The position numbers and the translations under genes were made by a program. The notes beneath the pieces are model-generated. The model saw nothing but the letters and a program-made list of their open reading frames with translations, did no database searches and was not told the origin of the DNA. From the NCBI GenBank assembly GCA_024516155.1, contig JAJJXM010000035.1:372001-436000 (forward strand): a stretch of 64,000 nucleotides of DNA, given 5' to 3'. Below, in pieces: positions 35,753 to 46,830 of this stretch. Numbering within the stretch: position 1 is the stretch's first letter; each line of letters opens with the position of its first letter. The DNA comes from Pyronema omphalodes. Taxonomy: Eukaryota; Ascomycota; Pezizomycetes; Pezizales; Pyronemataceae.

Positions 35753-36601
35753 AGTATGACGATGTTTGCGGTCCGCTTTTAAGCGATTTAGCTTCTTTTC
35801 TTTCTCTTTTTTTACGGGATTGTTTATTACTTTTTTCTTTTTGCACAGGGATAAACGGGGAGTAGGAAATAAGGGTGCCTCGTTAGGAGGCTCCTGCCTC
35901 GAGGAGATGATTTATGTTTTTCTGCGTTGTGTTCCCCGCATAGGCCTTAGAGGCTTCGATCGGTGTATGATTAAAATGTAAAATGTAAATGCAAACAAGC
36001 AGGACTCTAGGCTGCGTTTTTGGGATATTTCATCGATTCGGCTTAGATTAGAGAGTGAGAAATTGTGTATTGAACGAGGCGGTACTGAGGGGTGCTGGTC
36101 ATGGTGACGGTGGTGGTAAATGTCGACTACAACTAATACTTCCTTGTTATACCGGGCCAAGTGACGATTCTCATGGTGAGAAAAGTCTCGCTTGTTGTCC
36201 TTTGCCGGGAATCATCATTTCAGTATAAAAACTGCATAGCTTTTGCTGGTAAGAATGGCGGGTGGAAAGCCTGTGACGATGATGGACCGTATTCCGGGCC
36301 AGACAACCCGCCGTCATAAATCCAGACGAAGTAGCCCAACTAAGCTCAGCTATGCTCCACCAATTTTCGTTACATTTCTCCATCTCCATCAGCCAAAAAG
36401 GCTCTATATATGTCTGAAGAGAGTCTCACGAAAGTCTAAACGCCAACATATCACCTGAAATCTTCTCACCAAGGTAACCATAATTTGACTGTCTTGCAGT
36501 CAATTCCTAGAGTAAGCTGCCAAAATAGTCTCCATACTGACAACCTAGTTATTCTTTAGGGCTTCTTCCTATATATAAAACGACCGATACAGACCTACCA
36601 G
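35753..36601. other. Intergenic; promoter region of the 36602 gene
   Basis: No gene seen. A TATATATAAA stretch at about 36570-36579 lies only some 25 bp before the next ATG. Confidence 0.4.
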
Positions 36602-37138
36602 ATGAGGAGCTACCTAAACCCTCTGGACGACCTCTGGGCCGACGGCGTTGGTCCCTACTCTCGCAACGAACCAAACGACGTTGACGCACCCATTGAGCTT
36701 CGCTCAATTTCTCAGGCATCTAACAGTCAATCCTCATCCATTGCACCGCCCGAATATTCATTGAGCAATCCAGAGCTTGTACAACCAGCTCGCGCCCATC
36801 TTCCACCCAATACCCACCCCAACGACCCCTTGATCCGCGACCCCGAGCCCGTTTTACCTGCTCAAAATACTGGCAACGCTATTTCTGTTCGTCGTCCTTG
36901 GTATCGTTGGTGTGGGAAGTGCAAATCCACGGCCCGGCAGATAAATGTTCTCCTTGTAGCCGCGCTCATAATTACCGTGATCCTCCTAATATTCGCATTG
37001 ATTAGGAATAAATCCCCTGCATTAAGTTATGACCAAAAACAGCACTGCAAGCAGATTTGGATTGATGGTGGCTGGTCCAGAATTGAAGAGTTGGAGGATG
37101 CAAGTTGCGTCAAGATAGACTGGTTTTTTCAGAAGTAA
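36602..37138 (+). CDS. Predicted single-pass membrane protein, unknown
   Basis: Intronless, 178 aa. The start codon is the only Met in the protein, so the start is fixed if the gene is real. Residues 1-110 are Pro/Ser/Asn-rich and disordered (SNSQSSSIAPPEYSLSNPEL). A basic Cys-containing patch WYRWCGKCKSTARQ precedes one TM helix of about 20 residues (INVLLVAALIITVILLIFAL). A 40-residue C-terminal tail carries two Cys (YDQKQHCKQIW and DASCVKIDWFF). Charge distribution suggests N-in, C-out (type II). No signal peptide. Not a family I recognise. It resembles the neighbouring 38309 gene in plan (disordered N-terminus, single C-terminal TM, short tail) though not clearly in sequence. Confidence 0.6.
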   Translation: MRSYLNPLDDLWADGVGPYSRNEPNDVDAPIELRSISQASNSQSSSIAPPEYSLSNPELVQPARAHLPPNTHPNDPLIRDPEPVLPAQNTGNAISVRRPWYRWCGKCKSTARQINVLLVAALIITVILLIFALIRNKSPALSYDQKQHCKQIWIDGGWSRIEELEDASCVKIDWFFQK

Positions 37139-38308
37139 AGGTATTACTTGAGCGGTTTCGGTTTTTTGGGATGGTATGTTCTGGTGTAAGAATAAAATTT
37201 GTGGTTAAACTACTGTATGCTACAGTATATACAAGTCCTGTGTGAGAGTTACTTAGAAATGCCGATGAATTTGTAAATATCCTGATGTTCTAAGGCCTAC
37301 GTGCTCATTTATAAAAACCGTCTCGGGTATCGTTGTGCTATGTACTGGGAGTTGGCCGCATTTAAACAAGCGTAGCGAAATCCTGTTCTAAAGTCATTTT
37401 TTACTAATTCCGCCTTCCACTCCGCACCGAAAAACAGATTAATCTTTTCCAGCAACTTTTCTCTGCGGAACTAAATACAGTGGAACTTGGAGCTATGGCA
37501 CTCGATAATGTGTTAGAAACGAGAAGTTAGCTTGTGAATATCATGATCGACGCTCAGCCTAACGATGGACATTTCTGATTTCAAAACCAATTCAGTTTTA
37601 ATACTGTACAGGGATAATTGTTTTTGCAATGTACTGGTTTTCTTTTTTGTTCTTCTTTTATTGTAAGCAGTTTTTGAACCACAGGTAGGCGACAAAAATC
37701 AATACATACCTTAACAGTAATATTCACGTGAGCAAGTTGATCGCCGCACTTGATACTAAAAGGTGATCTACCCCACTGTCACGTGTTATGACGATTAAGG
37801 TCTACAACTTAATGGTTTTTGATAAACTTCCGTTCTCCGGCCGTTTAGCACTAGCCTGTCTATGACCCCAGGCAGCCAACCCCCACCTTTCCTCGTGATT
37901 TAACAGCAGTTGTACTACAGAATATTATCAACGGGCTTTAATGGTCAAAGACAGCTAGGGCTTCTGTGGTTGGTCCGTAAATACGGTCAAGTCACGATGC
38001 CCCAACCATTTCTGTCTCTAACATGTTGCGGTTTTAACTTCAAATAAGAAAAGCATCCAGAACCATCAACTGTCAATCATCAACCACCACCACCACCACC
38101 ACCACCACCACCACCACCACCACCACCACCACCACCACCACCACCACCACCACCACCACCACCACCACCACCACCACCACCACCACCACCACCACCACCA
38201 CCAGCACTACTACTACCGCCATCACTACCACTACCACAAGCACCACAACGAACACCACCACATATCACCATAATATAACGTAACACGACTACTTCTAATA
38301 TTCCCAAG
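37139..38308. other. Intergenic and promoter of the 38309 gene
   Basis: No gene visible. Contains two CACGTG E-boxes (about 37726 and 37781) and ends in the ACC tract. Confidence 0.45.
38083..38203. repeat. (ACC)n trinucleotide tract, about 40 copies
   Basis: Uninterrupted ACC/CAC repeats of 121 bp, degenerating into CACTACTACTACC, ending about 100 bp before the ATG at 38309. It probably lies in the promoter or 5' UTR. Antisense frames give only poly-Gly or poly-Val. Confidence 0.95.
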
Positions 38309-39085
38309 ATGGACGCAGACCCTGACGATTCTCAGCCTACTTCACTTCTTCTCCCTTCAAACAAGAAGAACCAGCGTCGCAAGGAACGTTCATTATGCAC
38401 GATCTTATGCAACGCGGCTAAATCTATTCTCAGAATAGGCAGCAGGACTGAGGGTCATGCATATACAGCTCTCCGGTCTTCAGATGAGCAAGATACCTAT
38501 AAACCGCCAATAAAGAAACCTAAAAGGCAGGACAAACCTTCAGCCACTAAAATATTGAAGGCAGCGATATCGAATACTGCCGCGAGTAGATCATCGGATA
38601 ATTCTTCAAATATTCCACTCCACCCACTAAGTAATCAAAGCTCCCATGAACCTTCAACAGAGGAAACCGGAAATTCCAACACACCTTCAGCTACTAAGAA
38701 TGTGGAGATGCAAAATTTGGATACCTCCCGCAGATCACCCCATGGCCCTCGATGCACTAGTGTTAGCCATGATGACGACGATTTCAGAGTCGATATCCCT
38801 GACACTGTCGTAAACCAAGATAATGAAGATGCCGCGAGCAATGACCCAGAGACTGTCGTAAACCAAGATGATGAATATGCCGCGAGCAATGCCCCAGACA
38901 CTGCCAGATATATCCAAATCGATATCCTATGCGTCAAAAAGCCCTGCTTTTTGAATATCAAATATTTTTATTTCCTATTTGGAGTCATGTTCGTAGTACT
39001 GGGTATCCTCTTTATTCTTATTCAAATGGTAGAGAGTTCGGAAGAGACAAGAGCCAGGGTCATAACCGGCGACGTGACGGACTAA
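38309..39085 (+). CDS. Predicted single-pass membrane protein with acidic repeats, unknown
   Basis: Intronless, 258 aa. The N-terminus is Lys/Arg- and Ser-rich with a possible nuclear or membrane-proximal basic cluster (KKPKRQDKPSATK). Two imperfect 18-residue repeats occur before the TM (DTVVNQDNEDAASNDPE and ETVVNQDDEYAASNAPD), encoded by a matching duplicated DNA segment. One TM helix (YFLFGVMFVVLGILFILIQM) is near residues 221-241, followed by a short polar tail. No signal peptide. Unknown function. It shares its overall plan with the 36602 gene. Confidence 0.6.
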   Translation: MDADPDDSQPTSLLLPSNKKNQRRKERSLCTILCNAAKSILRIGSRTEGHAYTALRSSDEQDTYKPPIKKPKRQDKPSATKILKAAISNTAASRSSDNSSNIPLHPLSNQSSHEPSTEETGNSNTPSATKNVEMQNLDTSRRSPHGPRCTSVSHDDDDFRVDIPDTVVNQDNEDAASNDPETVVNQDDEYAASNAPDTARYIQIDILCVKKPCFLNIKYFYFLFGVMFVVLGILFILIQMVESSEETRARVITGDVTD

Positions 39086-40347
39086 TCCAATATTTTTGGA
39101 AAGGAACACACAGCGGAGATTAGTGGGCTGTCTAGTTTTTGAAAATCGGGATGAATTGAAAAAACGGGCTGTATATAAGTACTACGGCATGACTTTTCTA
39201 TCAGAATGATTGATGAAAGAAATTTTTGTCAGGATACCTGCATGAAGTCATGATCCGCCGAAAGTTGGGAAATGGTGGAAATCGGAATGTTGTCAATATG
39301 GATATATCCATACATATACGAGTATGCGATGCAAATGTTACATTAATACATGGTTAGCGTTGGTTCTGATTGTTCGATTATTTGAAGATTTGCTTATACA
39401 TTTCGAAATATCAAAGGCGAGGACAAATCATACATAGACATCTGGAATCTCCACGAAATGGAATGGCACAAGTGAAAACCGTGATTCCTTCAGGAACATT
39501 ATTCCCTGCATATTTCGTCAATTTCTTATTGCTAGTTTGATAATGGTGGGTCTATTATGAATCGAACATCCATATTTGCACTGTTTTGGTGTCGAGCAGT
39601 ATTATTCGGCACAATATCATATCATGACATGGATGCAATAGAGACCCATCATTGCTATGTCGTTCTGAATCATCCAGCAAGTAGCAAATTTTTCGACTTA
39701 CCCGTGTAATCTTCTTGAGAATGCAGATCACGCACCCTACAAAGCTGTTCACATCTGATTAAATCATGTAACTACAGATTTTTATCGCTTGTTCTTGTCA
39801 TTTTGAAGTTTGCAACACGAATGATTGGGCTTCTTTCCTTATATACAATCGCCTTTTCGTTCCTGATTGGCTCCCAGCTTTTAATGTTCTTCCCTAGCTC
39901 GAATATACACAGCCACAAAAGAACATCCATCCTGGATCGCGATTTGACGATTGTAACTTCATCTCAGTATTTTGGATAGGAATGCATTGAATCGAAAAAA
40001 ACAAAGAAGGGATTTTACGTGACGAAGAGACTGAAAAGCAAGACAGAAAATTTGAATAAATTTGAATCGTACATATGTACAAATAAAGAAAAAACTATTT
40101 TGCCCCGAACCCAGAACAATAAGTGAAGCGAACAAAATAAGAAGACCTGAGTCCTTCTTATGCACGAATCACTACCGATGATTCATGACGCTGTGTTTTT
40201 TAAACCCCCACTTTAGGTTCATTAATCTTCGTTTACTATATACAAACTCTTTAGCTGGCATCGTCAAGTGAATATGAAATAGGAATCCATAACGCCAAGG
40301 TGCAGTTCAAATCATCTACGTCTTTAACATTAGAAATATTGCCACTC
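39086..40347. other. Intergenic, nothing seen
   Basis: AT-rich sequence between the membrane-protein gene and the convergent minus-strand gene. No credible coding exon or repeat. Confidence 0.5.
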
Positions 40348-41720
40348 CTAACTCCTTAAATCGCCTCTTCTTCTCATCCTCTCAATTCTACTGGGCCTAA
40401 TCTTGCCCGTACTCCTATCAATCCACCATTCAGGCCCTAGATGTTTCCTAGCCTCATCACTCAATCCCATCTCCGTCCACCCTGGGTTAACCCAAACTCT
40501 CTGTCCCACCACATCTTCTTTGATACCAAAAGGGTACCCTCTAAAATCCACATAACGAGCCAAATTGAACTTCATATCCGGAATCCCTTTATCATACTCA
40601 TAAGTATACCTTGACACAAAATCAAACCCGGGTCTTGAGGTAACTAAACGCTTCACAGATGCATGAACGGCATCAAAGATAGCATCACCTGAAGGGCGGT
40701 CAAGATTGTTTCGCTCGGACAACATATGATGGACTCTATCAGCAACGGCTAAACAACCGGCGGAGGTAAGGCCAAGATCCTGTTCTGAGATTGGAAGATC
40801 CATCCAGTCCATTTGCAGGACGACTTCCCGGAATATTTCTTCTCCAGTTCGGGGCTTTGGTCGGTTTCGTAGGTAACGACGCAGCTCCCAGTCTTTGGCG
40901 TTAGCAAGCTCTATGGGTGGGGGTATTGAGGCTTCCAAGACGGGTTTATGAAATGTTGTGTTGACGGACGATGCGTTGGCGGCTTTCATCCAGCGGCGGG
41001 CTAGGTTCATTTTGGGACCATGGATGACCACGGATTCGGAACGGCGTAAGTTGGTGTTTTCTGCTGGCGGTTCCTCCTGCTGAAGGTCTTCCCATTCTTC
41101 TATCTCGTGCTCGGAATCATATTCCTGAGGGTCACACCATACGTCGGATATATGCTCAAAATTCTATTCCCCATAATCAGCAGGTCGAAATTTTTAGTTG
41201 ACAGAAACTTGGGGGATGGAATACATACCCGGTTGGCTTCATGCGGTTCTAACTGTCTGTATGAATAATCCCAATTCGCCAACCAAGGAATACAAGATTT
41301 GCTTGGAGGAGCTGTTGTTCCATCGACCAAAAACCTTGGCTTTGTGGCTTTTCCCTTTGGTACCACCGGTCTTGGTATCCGTGATGCAGCTGGCTTGAAT
41401 TCTGATTTGCAACTCCCGGTACTTGAATCTCCCCATGGATTTTCGTTCCATGGGTTACCATTGTATGCATTATATTCCGATGATTCCGGGCTTGTTAAAG
41501 TTGGTGAACTAGGGCATGAACGCCCATATCCGGAATCATAGTCGGTTTCAACTTCTGTTGTTTGGTCTTTTGATGACGGTGATTGTAATTTGTTTTCGAT
41601 GTTAGAGGTTTCGAGGGAGAATAATCCGAGGGGAGTTGGTGGACCTTTGATTTGTTGAGAAGGAAGTGGAGAGCAGCATTCGCTGTATACGCTACTCGTC
41701 GTTCTGATTGTTTGTGTCAT
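40348..41720 (-). CDS. Hypothetical fungal protein, 435 aa
   Basis: Minus-strand exons 41720..41229 and 41163..40348 (65-nt intron, phase 0, clean GTATGT donor) encode 435 aa. The first 165 residues are disordered with SP motifs (CPSSPTLTSPESSEYNAYNG). The second exon opens acidic (DSEHEIEEWEDLQQEE) and leads into a conserved-looking helical and Trp/Tyr-rich region ending FNLARYVDFRGYPFG, VWVNPGWTEMG, HLGPEWW and a basic tail (RPSRIERMRRRGDLRS). Length, composition and splicing look like a real gene. I cannot name the family; no TM or signal peptide is seen. Confidence 0.7.
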
Positions 41721-42996
41721 TTTGTATGAAGAGTCGATATTTTGAGGATTAAGCTAGCGTTATGTAGGGAGAGAAGGAGTGCAGAGTAAAAAAGAGGAAG
41801 TTAAGAGTGGACTTGAATATTAACTGTGTTTCTCTCACAGGCTCCCCAGACTTAGAATGTCACGCCTCTTCTAGTTTATGTTGCTCCCAAGTTTTATCCG
41901 AGAGGCAAGCTGAGTTGCCCTTGCATCCTGAAAGCGAGGGCGAATCTACCTGGAACCCTCCGATGTTCACAGCGCGTAAGGTACTGCATCCCGAGTACCT
42001 TTTAACATGATTGCTGTCAAGATTAAAGCTGGTCCAAGTGTCGACGTAAAGCAACCCTATGTAATATAATTTTTTCACCCCCAAAATTCTATTGCACTTC
42101 AGTCACTAGCTACGCGCGTTGTCGTAATCTTACATATGTAGCAAATAATTAATTGACCCTAAGCTCCCGCTGTCAGGATTACGTCGGAAAAACTTTTACT
42201 TCCATAGAATCCCAGGAGGACACCATATAAAAACAATAGGCGCACTCTATTTGAAAGTTGAAACATTCGAGAATGAAATTCTCTCGGGAGTGCATTAAGC
42301 CACGCTATCAGGACCACGAGAGACGTTTCAAGATAGAGTCTTACGCAGCTTCCGGCCTTCTTTTACCCTAGAGTTAGTAAATGTAGGATATTACCACGGG
42401 AACATGCATCGAGAAGACTCGACTCGCATGGATTGGCTACGTGCATCATCGAGTGCTGATCTGTGGTTTTTCGATGTCGAGTTGATTTTAGCGCTTGCGG
42501 TTCCATGTCAAGCGCGAGGCTGCTCCGTACCTGCCAATCAGGTACCACTTATGGAAAATCAATTTGATTTTTAATATCGCTGACCGCTTGCATGAGTAAT
42601 GTCGATCAGGCTAAATTGTCGGCTACAAGTTTGGATGAGAACCGTTTAATACGAGAACTGCGGGGTAATGAGGCATACCCGTTCCTGGTCGTCGAATACA
42701 GTGTCGGTGTGAAGATAGGCATCACGCGATCCTGCCAGGGAGTCAGTCCTGATACATTGTCACACTATCATCCTTCATATTACTTTTCAACGTGGTAGTT
42801 AGATACATATATCTCAAGACAGCTTTACGTGCTGTTAGCTAAAAATGACCGTAGATAATATCCTTCGCTTCAAATAGAAAACATTCCAAACCATCAATAC
42901 TCCTGAGAAGGCACTCGAATAAAACAAAACGAAAAAAAAGACGCATAAAAAACGCATAAAAAAACATCGCAAAAAACAGTTATCGTCTTGAACTTA
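41721..42996. other. Intergenic, no gene supported
   Basis: Contains several 60-75 codon frames without features. The last 100 bp before VAM7 is A-rich (AACGCATAAAAA repeats near 42945), consistent with a 3' flank. Confidence 0.45.
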
Positions 42997-44067
42997 TCAT
43001 GATATCCCTTCAGCCTTTCTCCGTGCAGCCTGGGTTTTTTTGTTAACCCTATCCATATCGGTGTCAACTTGTTTTAACATTTCGGTCTGAATCTCCAACT
43101 CCTGCCCGATTTGTTGACTCATATTCCTCTGTCTCTTCACAATATCCAACAATACACCCACGCCCTGATCCTGTTCCCCAAGGATTCGATTCTGCATCTG
43201 CAACACAGCGGAATTATCGAGCTCTCTCGTCTCCGCCGTCTCCGGAAGTGTAGCTGGAGCCCCGAGAACTCTCGTAATCCTCCCATTCCCGTTCTTAGGA
43301 GCAGTCAGATTCGCGTGCACATCAGAAGCACCAGCAGACCTACGAGCAGTCGACTGTTTATTTGCCAAATCCTCTAGACCGTCTCTCTCCTGCTTTGCAG
43401 CTGCGACCAAATCTCTCCGCCTTCTAATTTCCCCCTCTAACAAAGGTTTATCCTTCATCGCAGACATTTGCTGGATTCCTTGGTCTAGCGCTGCAACTAT
43501 CGCGGAGGCCTTGACCAGACAACGTTTCGCAGCAGCACTGGCATCGCGCTGTTCGCTGGCAACAGTAGTTTCGTCTCTCTTATTCAGTTGAATACGAGCG
43601 TCGTGTAGTAGCTGCTTCATTTCCCGATTGTTGTCAAGCCAAAGTGTAGGATCGGTGATGGGACCGTTCGGTAATCCGCCTGTATACAACTGCGGGGATT
43701 TAGCGGCGGCATTATTTGTCCAAGAAGCAGGAAGCGAAAGAAAGCTGCGCCATGCGGATGAGTCGCGCCATCTGCTATCGACGCTGTTATTAATAGCATA
43801 TAGGTAAGCTTCGAGTGCTGATCGACGTTCCTCAGTTCGTGATGGGTTGCCGAGAGTACTTCCAATCCAGTGTTTTGGCGGAGGCTTCATTGGCGGCGGA
43901 CTGTTGCAGTGTGTGGTCAGCGCATCGTGCAGCGCGAGGAAATCCGTGTAGCGCTTTTTGATGGTGTAGCTCCGGATAGGTGTACGCACAAGAATGTGGT
44001 ACTGCGTGTAGGGCTTGCCGGGGCTGTGTTGCTCCGACGAAGAGGGGATTGTGAGTTGGAGCGACAT
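42997..44067 (-). CDS. VAM7: VAM7-like vacuolar Qc-SNARE with PX domain
   Basis: Intronless, 356 aa from the ATG at 44067. The N-terminal PX domain (residues 1-115) begins MSLQLTIPSSSEQ and contains YHILVRTPIRSYTIKKRYTDF (basic R/K-R-Y-x-D-F, the PI3P-binding motif) and PPKHWIG. The middle is helical. The C-terminal SNARE motif (last 75 residues) reads QNRILGEQDQGVGVLLDIVK and QIGQELEIQTEMLKQVDTDM, with Gln at the zero layer and no TM anchor, as in Vam7. The family mediates homotypic vacuole fusion with Vam3, Vti1 and Nyv1, recruited by PI3P and HOPS. The frame is open upstream to 44283, but MSLQL fits the family start. The alternative ATG at 44262 would add Pro/Ser-rich sequence. Confidence 0.85.
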   Translation of the reverse strand: MSLQLTIPSSSEQHSPGKPYTQYHILVRTPIRSYTIKKRYTDFLALHDALTTHCNSPPPMKPPPKHWIGSTLGNPSRTEERRSALEAYLYAINNSVDSRWRDSSAWRSFLSLPASWTNNAAAKSPQLYTGGLPNGPITDPTLWLDNNREMKQLLHDARIQLNKRDETTVASEQRDASAAAKRCLVKASAIVAALDQGIQQMSAMKDKPLLEGEIRRRRDLVAAAKQERDGLEDLANKQSTARRSAGASDVHANLTAPKNGNGRITRVLGAPATLPETAETRELDNSAVLQMQNRILGEQDQGVGVLLDIVKRQRNMSQQIGQELEIQTEMLKQVDTDMDRVNKKTQAARRKAEGIS

Positions 44068-45075
44068 TTCGGTGGCGATGTGGAGACGGAGTAGGATTGG
44101 GCGGCGAGGAGACGGCGAGCTACTCGAGTATGGTGGGTAGCGAAGAGTAGCGTGTGTAACAGGGATGAGCTGAAGCCTAGGAAGGGAAGGTGTAGGAGAT
44201 GTGTGGCTGAATGTGGCGTAGGGCTGAGAAGGGTAGGTGCGCCACAGTTGTACATGCATCATATCGGGAATGTATGCACACAAGGCAATGGATGTACATT
44301 AATCCTGTAATCTTTTCAATAATAGCCAGGTGATCATTAATCTACTAGTCATTAATATCATAAACAAAATATCTTGTAAAATTATTAATCATTAAACATT
44401 AGACATGCAACATTCCCAGTTGAGCTCGCTGTCCCTAGTCAACACCACCAGGGTATGACATCCTCGGGAGTATGAGTAGCTGGGGTCGGAAGCGCTGTAT
44501 TGATATCAGGCCGAGAACTCGGTATTGGTCGACTAGCAAAGATGTAGCAGAGGGGAGAATTCTTGAGCGGCGGCGACCATACTTATAGATAATCCCTTGA
44601 TTACAATGAACGTTCATTTTGAATGCGTAGCTGCTCTCAGTGGCCCGTGCTAGAAACCGCAATACAAGGAACAGAACCATTTGAAGGAAGGGGTGGTTCA
44701 ACAATTCTGTCGTGATGTCTATGGTAGGTTTCTAAATTCCATGTTCTCTAGAGGTTTTAAAAGTTGGAGTCCATCACTTTGAAGAACCACAGTGATGCGT
44801 CATGGCCGAAGGTATTCGAAAATAATGTCAAGCACAGGACATCACTCGGATAGTTATATGCTGGTGATATTTAATGAAGGCCATCCCACGCCGGAAGCAT
44901 TCTATTCAACAAAGGACAAGGTAGCAACAAAGTGGGCATCCAAATCTAAGCAACAGTATATGCCCGATATTCAATACAGCTTACGCACTACGTGTCTGTT
45001 ATCATAAAACTTTATCCCGATCCTGGGGCCTAACCCATCACACATCTTCACCAACCACTGTCCAGAATATCCAAT
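44068..45075. other. Divergent intergenic region between VAM7 and the F-box gene
   Basis: No gene seen. Contains runs of ATTAAT/CATTAA (44330-44400). Confidence 0.45.
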
Positions 45076-46029
45076 ATGTTACTCGATTCCTCCGATAAAC
45101 TTTATTTCAACACTGCCTACTCTTCTCTAGAGAACCAGCGCATATACTACTTACCTAGTCCTATCTCTCCTTCGTTACCCCATCGGCCGTCGCCCCTCCA
45201 AACAGCCCCCCTAGTAGTCCTCTTCGAAATATTCCTTCATCTCCCCGCCCTCTCAGATGCTGTACATTTCTCACAGACCTGCCACGACATTCATAGTATA
45301 TGGACCGCTTACAACTCCAGCATTTCATTACAGCTGATCCAAAAAGATCCTCGGGTGACTTACGAAGGATCACCCGGGGTGCAAGAATGGCCTGTTGAAA
45401 AATTTGCCCAGGAGCTTTCTCGTGTACAACAAGCGGAGTTGATAGATCCAGAAGGTAGGTTTTCCATTATCCTATCAGAAACATAATAATCTAGCAGAAG
45501 CAATTCTGACGCGAATCAATATGTAGATGGACTCGCAACAGCAAAACGGCAACTCAGCAACGCAAACGAAGTAAATAGTATAGTATCTCACTTATATCCC
45601 ATATTTCAATCCTACCGCCTCAACTGTAAACCGTGGTCTAGATATGTCCAACGTGGGCGGATATATCACCATGTAACAATATCACTTTCCCACTGGGATG
45701 AACAAGGATGGATGATGTTGGTTCAGGGGATTTATAAGCTGTGGATCTGCTGGTTGAAAGGTACGATGCGGTATTTACATCAGAAATCATCTAGGATAAG
45801 CCAGCCTGTTCCAGGAAATCCGGTGGTCGTGGGGACTATGTTGGAATATCTGAGAGGACTTCCGAGAGTGGATATGGAGGGGTTTCCGAAGCTGCCGATG
45901 GGGTTTGAGTGGGAGCCCGTGGGGAAGGATAAGGTTATATTGACTAGAATTGCACATGAATCGGTTAGGGCTGCGGATGAGGTGGCGAGAGGGGTGTATG
46001 TTAAATCTAAAGAGGAGGGGGATGATTGA
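45076..46029 (+). CDS. F-box domain protein
   Basis: Exons 45076..45454 and 45527..46029 (72-nt intron, phase 1) encode 293 aa. An F-box-like motif lies at about residues 43-80 (LVVLFEIFLHLPALSDAVHF, then SQTCHDIHSIW), the typical L-x-I/L-x-x-L...D-x-x-x-x-x-Q-x-C pattern. The rest is the uncharacterised helical region common in fungal F-box proteins (VTISLSHWDEQGWMM, LEYLRGLPRVDMEG). F-box proteins connect substrates to SCF ubiquitin ligases through Skp1; the substrate is unknown. The splice restores PEDGLATAKRQL without stops. Confidence 0.75.
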
Positions 46030-46248
46030 GACGCAATGGTAGCTGCTGTAATGAGTTTTAAGGAAGATGAATAAATAATGGAGTTGATAAACAAAAATAA
46101 CAGCGGGAATCGTCACGGTTTCTGATTCATAAAAAGCAAAGATTTCTTGTAGTATTTTAAAGTATCTCAGAATTTGTTGGTTCTACCAAAAGTATGATTG
46201 ATTACATCATCGAACCCAAAAATCCAAGACGATATCAAAGTTAAATAT

Positions 46249-46830
46249 CTACCCTTTCTCCTTCACGCCCCACATTTTCCACCACGGTCTCTTCTGTTTC
46301 CCCCCTGCCTCTGCTGTATCCGGGCTAGGATCAATGGGTGACGGCGTAGTAAAATCACCATCAAAATCCCGAAATAAACTCTGATCAATCTCCTCATGCA
46401 GCGTCGGAAACGAAGTCAAAGCATGCCAAATCTTCGGTGCCGGAATTTTGCTGATCTGCTGTAACTCCGGCATCTGTAATTTTTCCGGCGCCCTCAAAAT
46501 CTCCATGCGGCCCCGTGTCTCCTGTGCTCTAGAGATCTCTTCATCCAAGGTTACGGTATTATCAGCACGCTCTTTACCCTTATTCTTACCCGTTCCCTTA
46601 GTTATTATTTTTTCTATACGCACTTTCTGTTTCGATAACCACCGAACTTTCGGATGTTGATCTCTATGGACTAAGTTTCTGCAGATACGACAGGGGGAAT
46701 TATCTTTGGCCCAGATGGCTAATGCCGTGTTGTTTAAGGTTACAGTGGATGGATCAACGCCGTGGGGTGTTACGTTTTGGACGCAGCCACAGGCATAGCG
46801 GAATAGGACGAGTGGGGGCTTGGATGGCAT
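46249..46830 (-). CDS. Small Cys-containing hypothetical protein, 193 aa
   Basis: The start at 46830 (MPSKPPLVLFRYACGCVQNV) is chosen over the more distal in-frame ATG at 47001 because the extra 57 residues are low-quality. Cys pairs CGC (about 15-17) and CRIC (about 46-49) could bind one metal ion. A basic stretch (RWLSKQKVRIEKIITKGTGK) and an acidic C-terminal half follow, ending in a Trp-rich tail (KRPWWKMWGVKEKG). No TM. Unknown family. It converges on the F-box gene, with 219 bp between stop codons. Confidence 0.6.
   Translation of the reverse strand: MPSKPPLVLFRYACGCVQNVTPHGVDPSTVTLNNTALAIWAKDNSPCRICRNLVHRDQHPKVRWLSKQKVRIEKIITKGTGKNKGKERADNTVTLDEEISRAQETRGRMEILRAPEKLQMPELQQISKIPAPKIWHALTSFPTLHEEIDQSLFRDFDGDFTTPSPIDPSPDTAEAGGKQKRPWWKMWGVKEKG

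Noticed and set aside
38073..38307. Poly-Val and poly-Gly open frames
   Set aside because: Readings of the ACC trinucleotide tract; no start context or conserved sequence.
42592..42798. 67-aa plus frame near 42.6 kb
   Set aside because: No features, no flanking gene signals, length compatible with chance.
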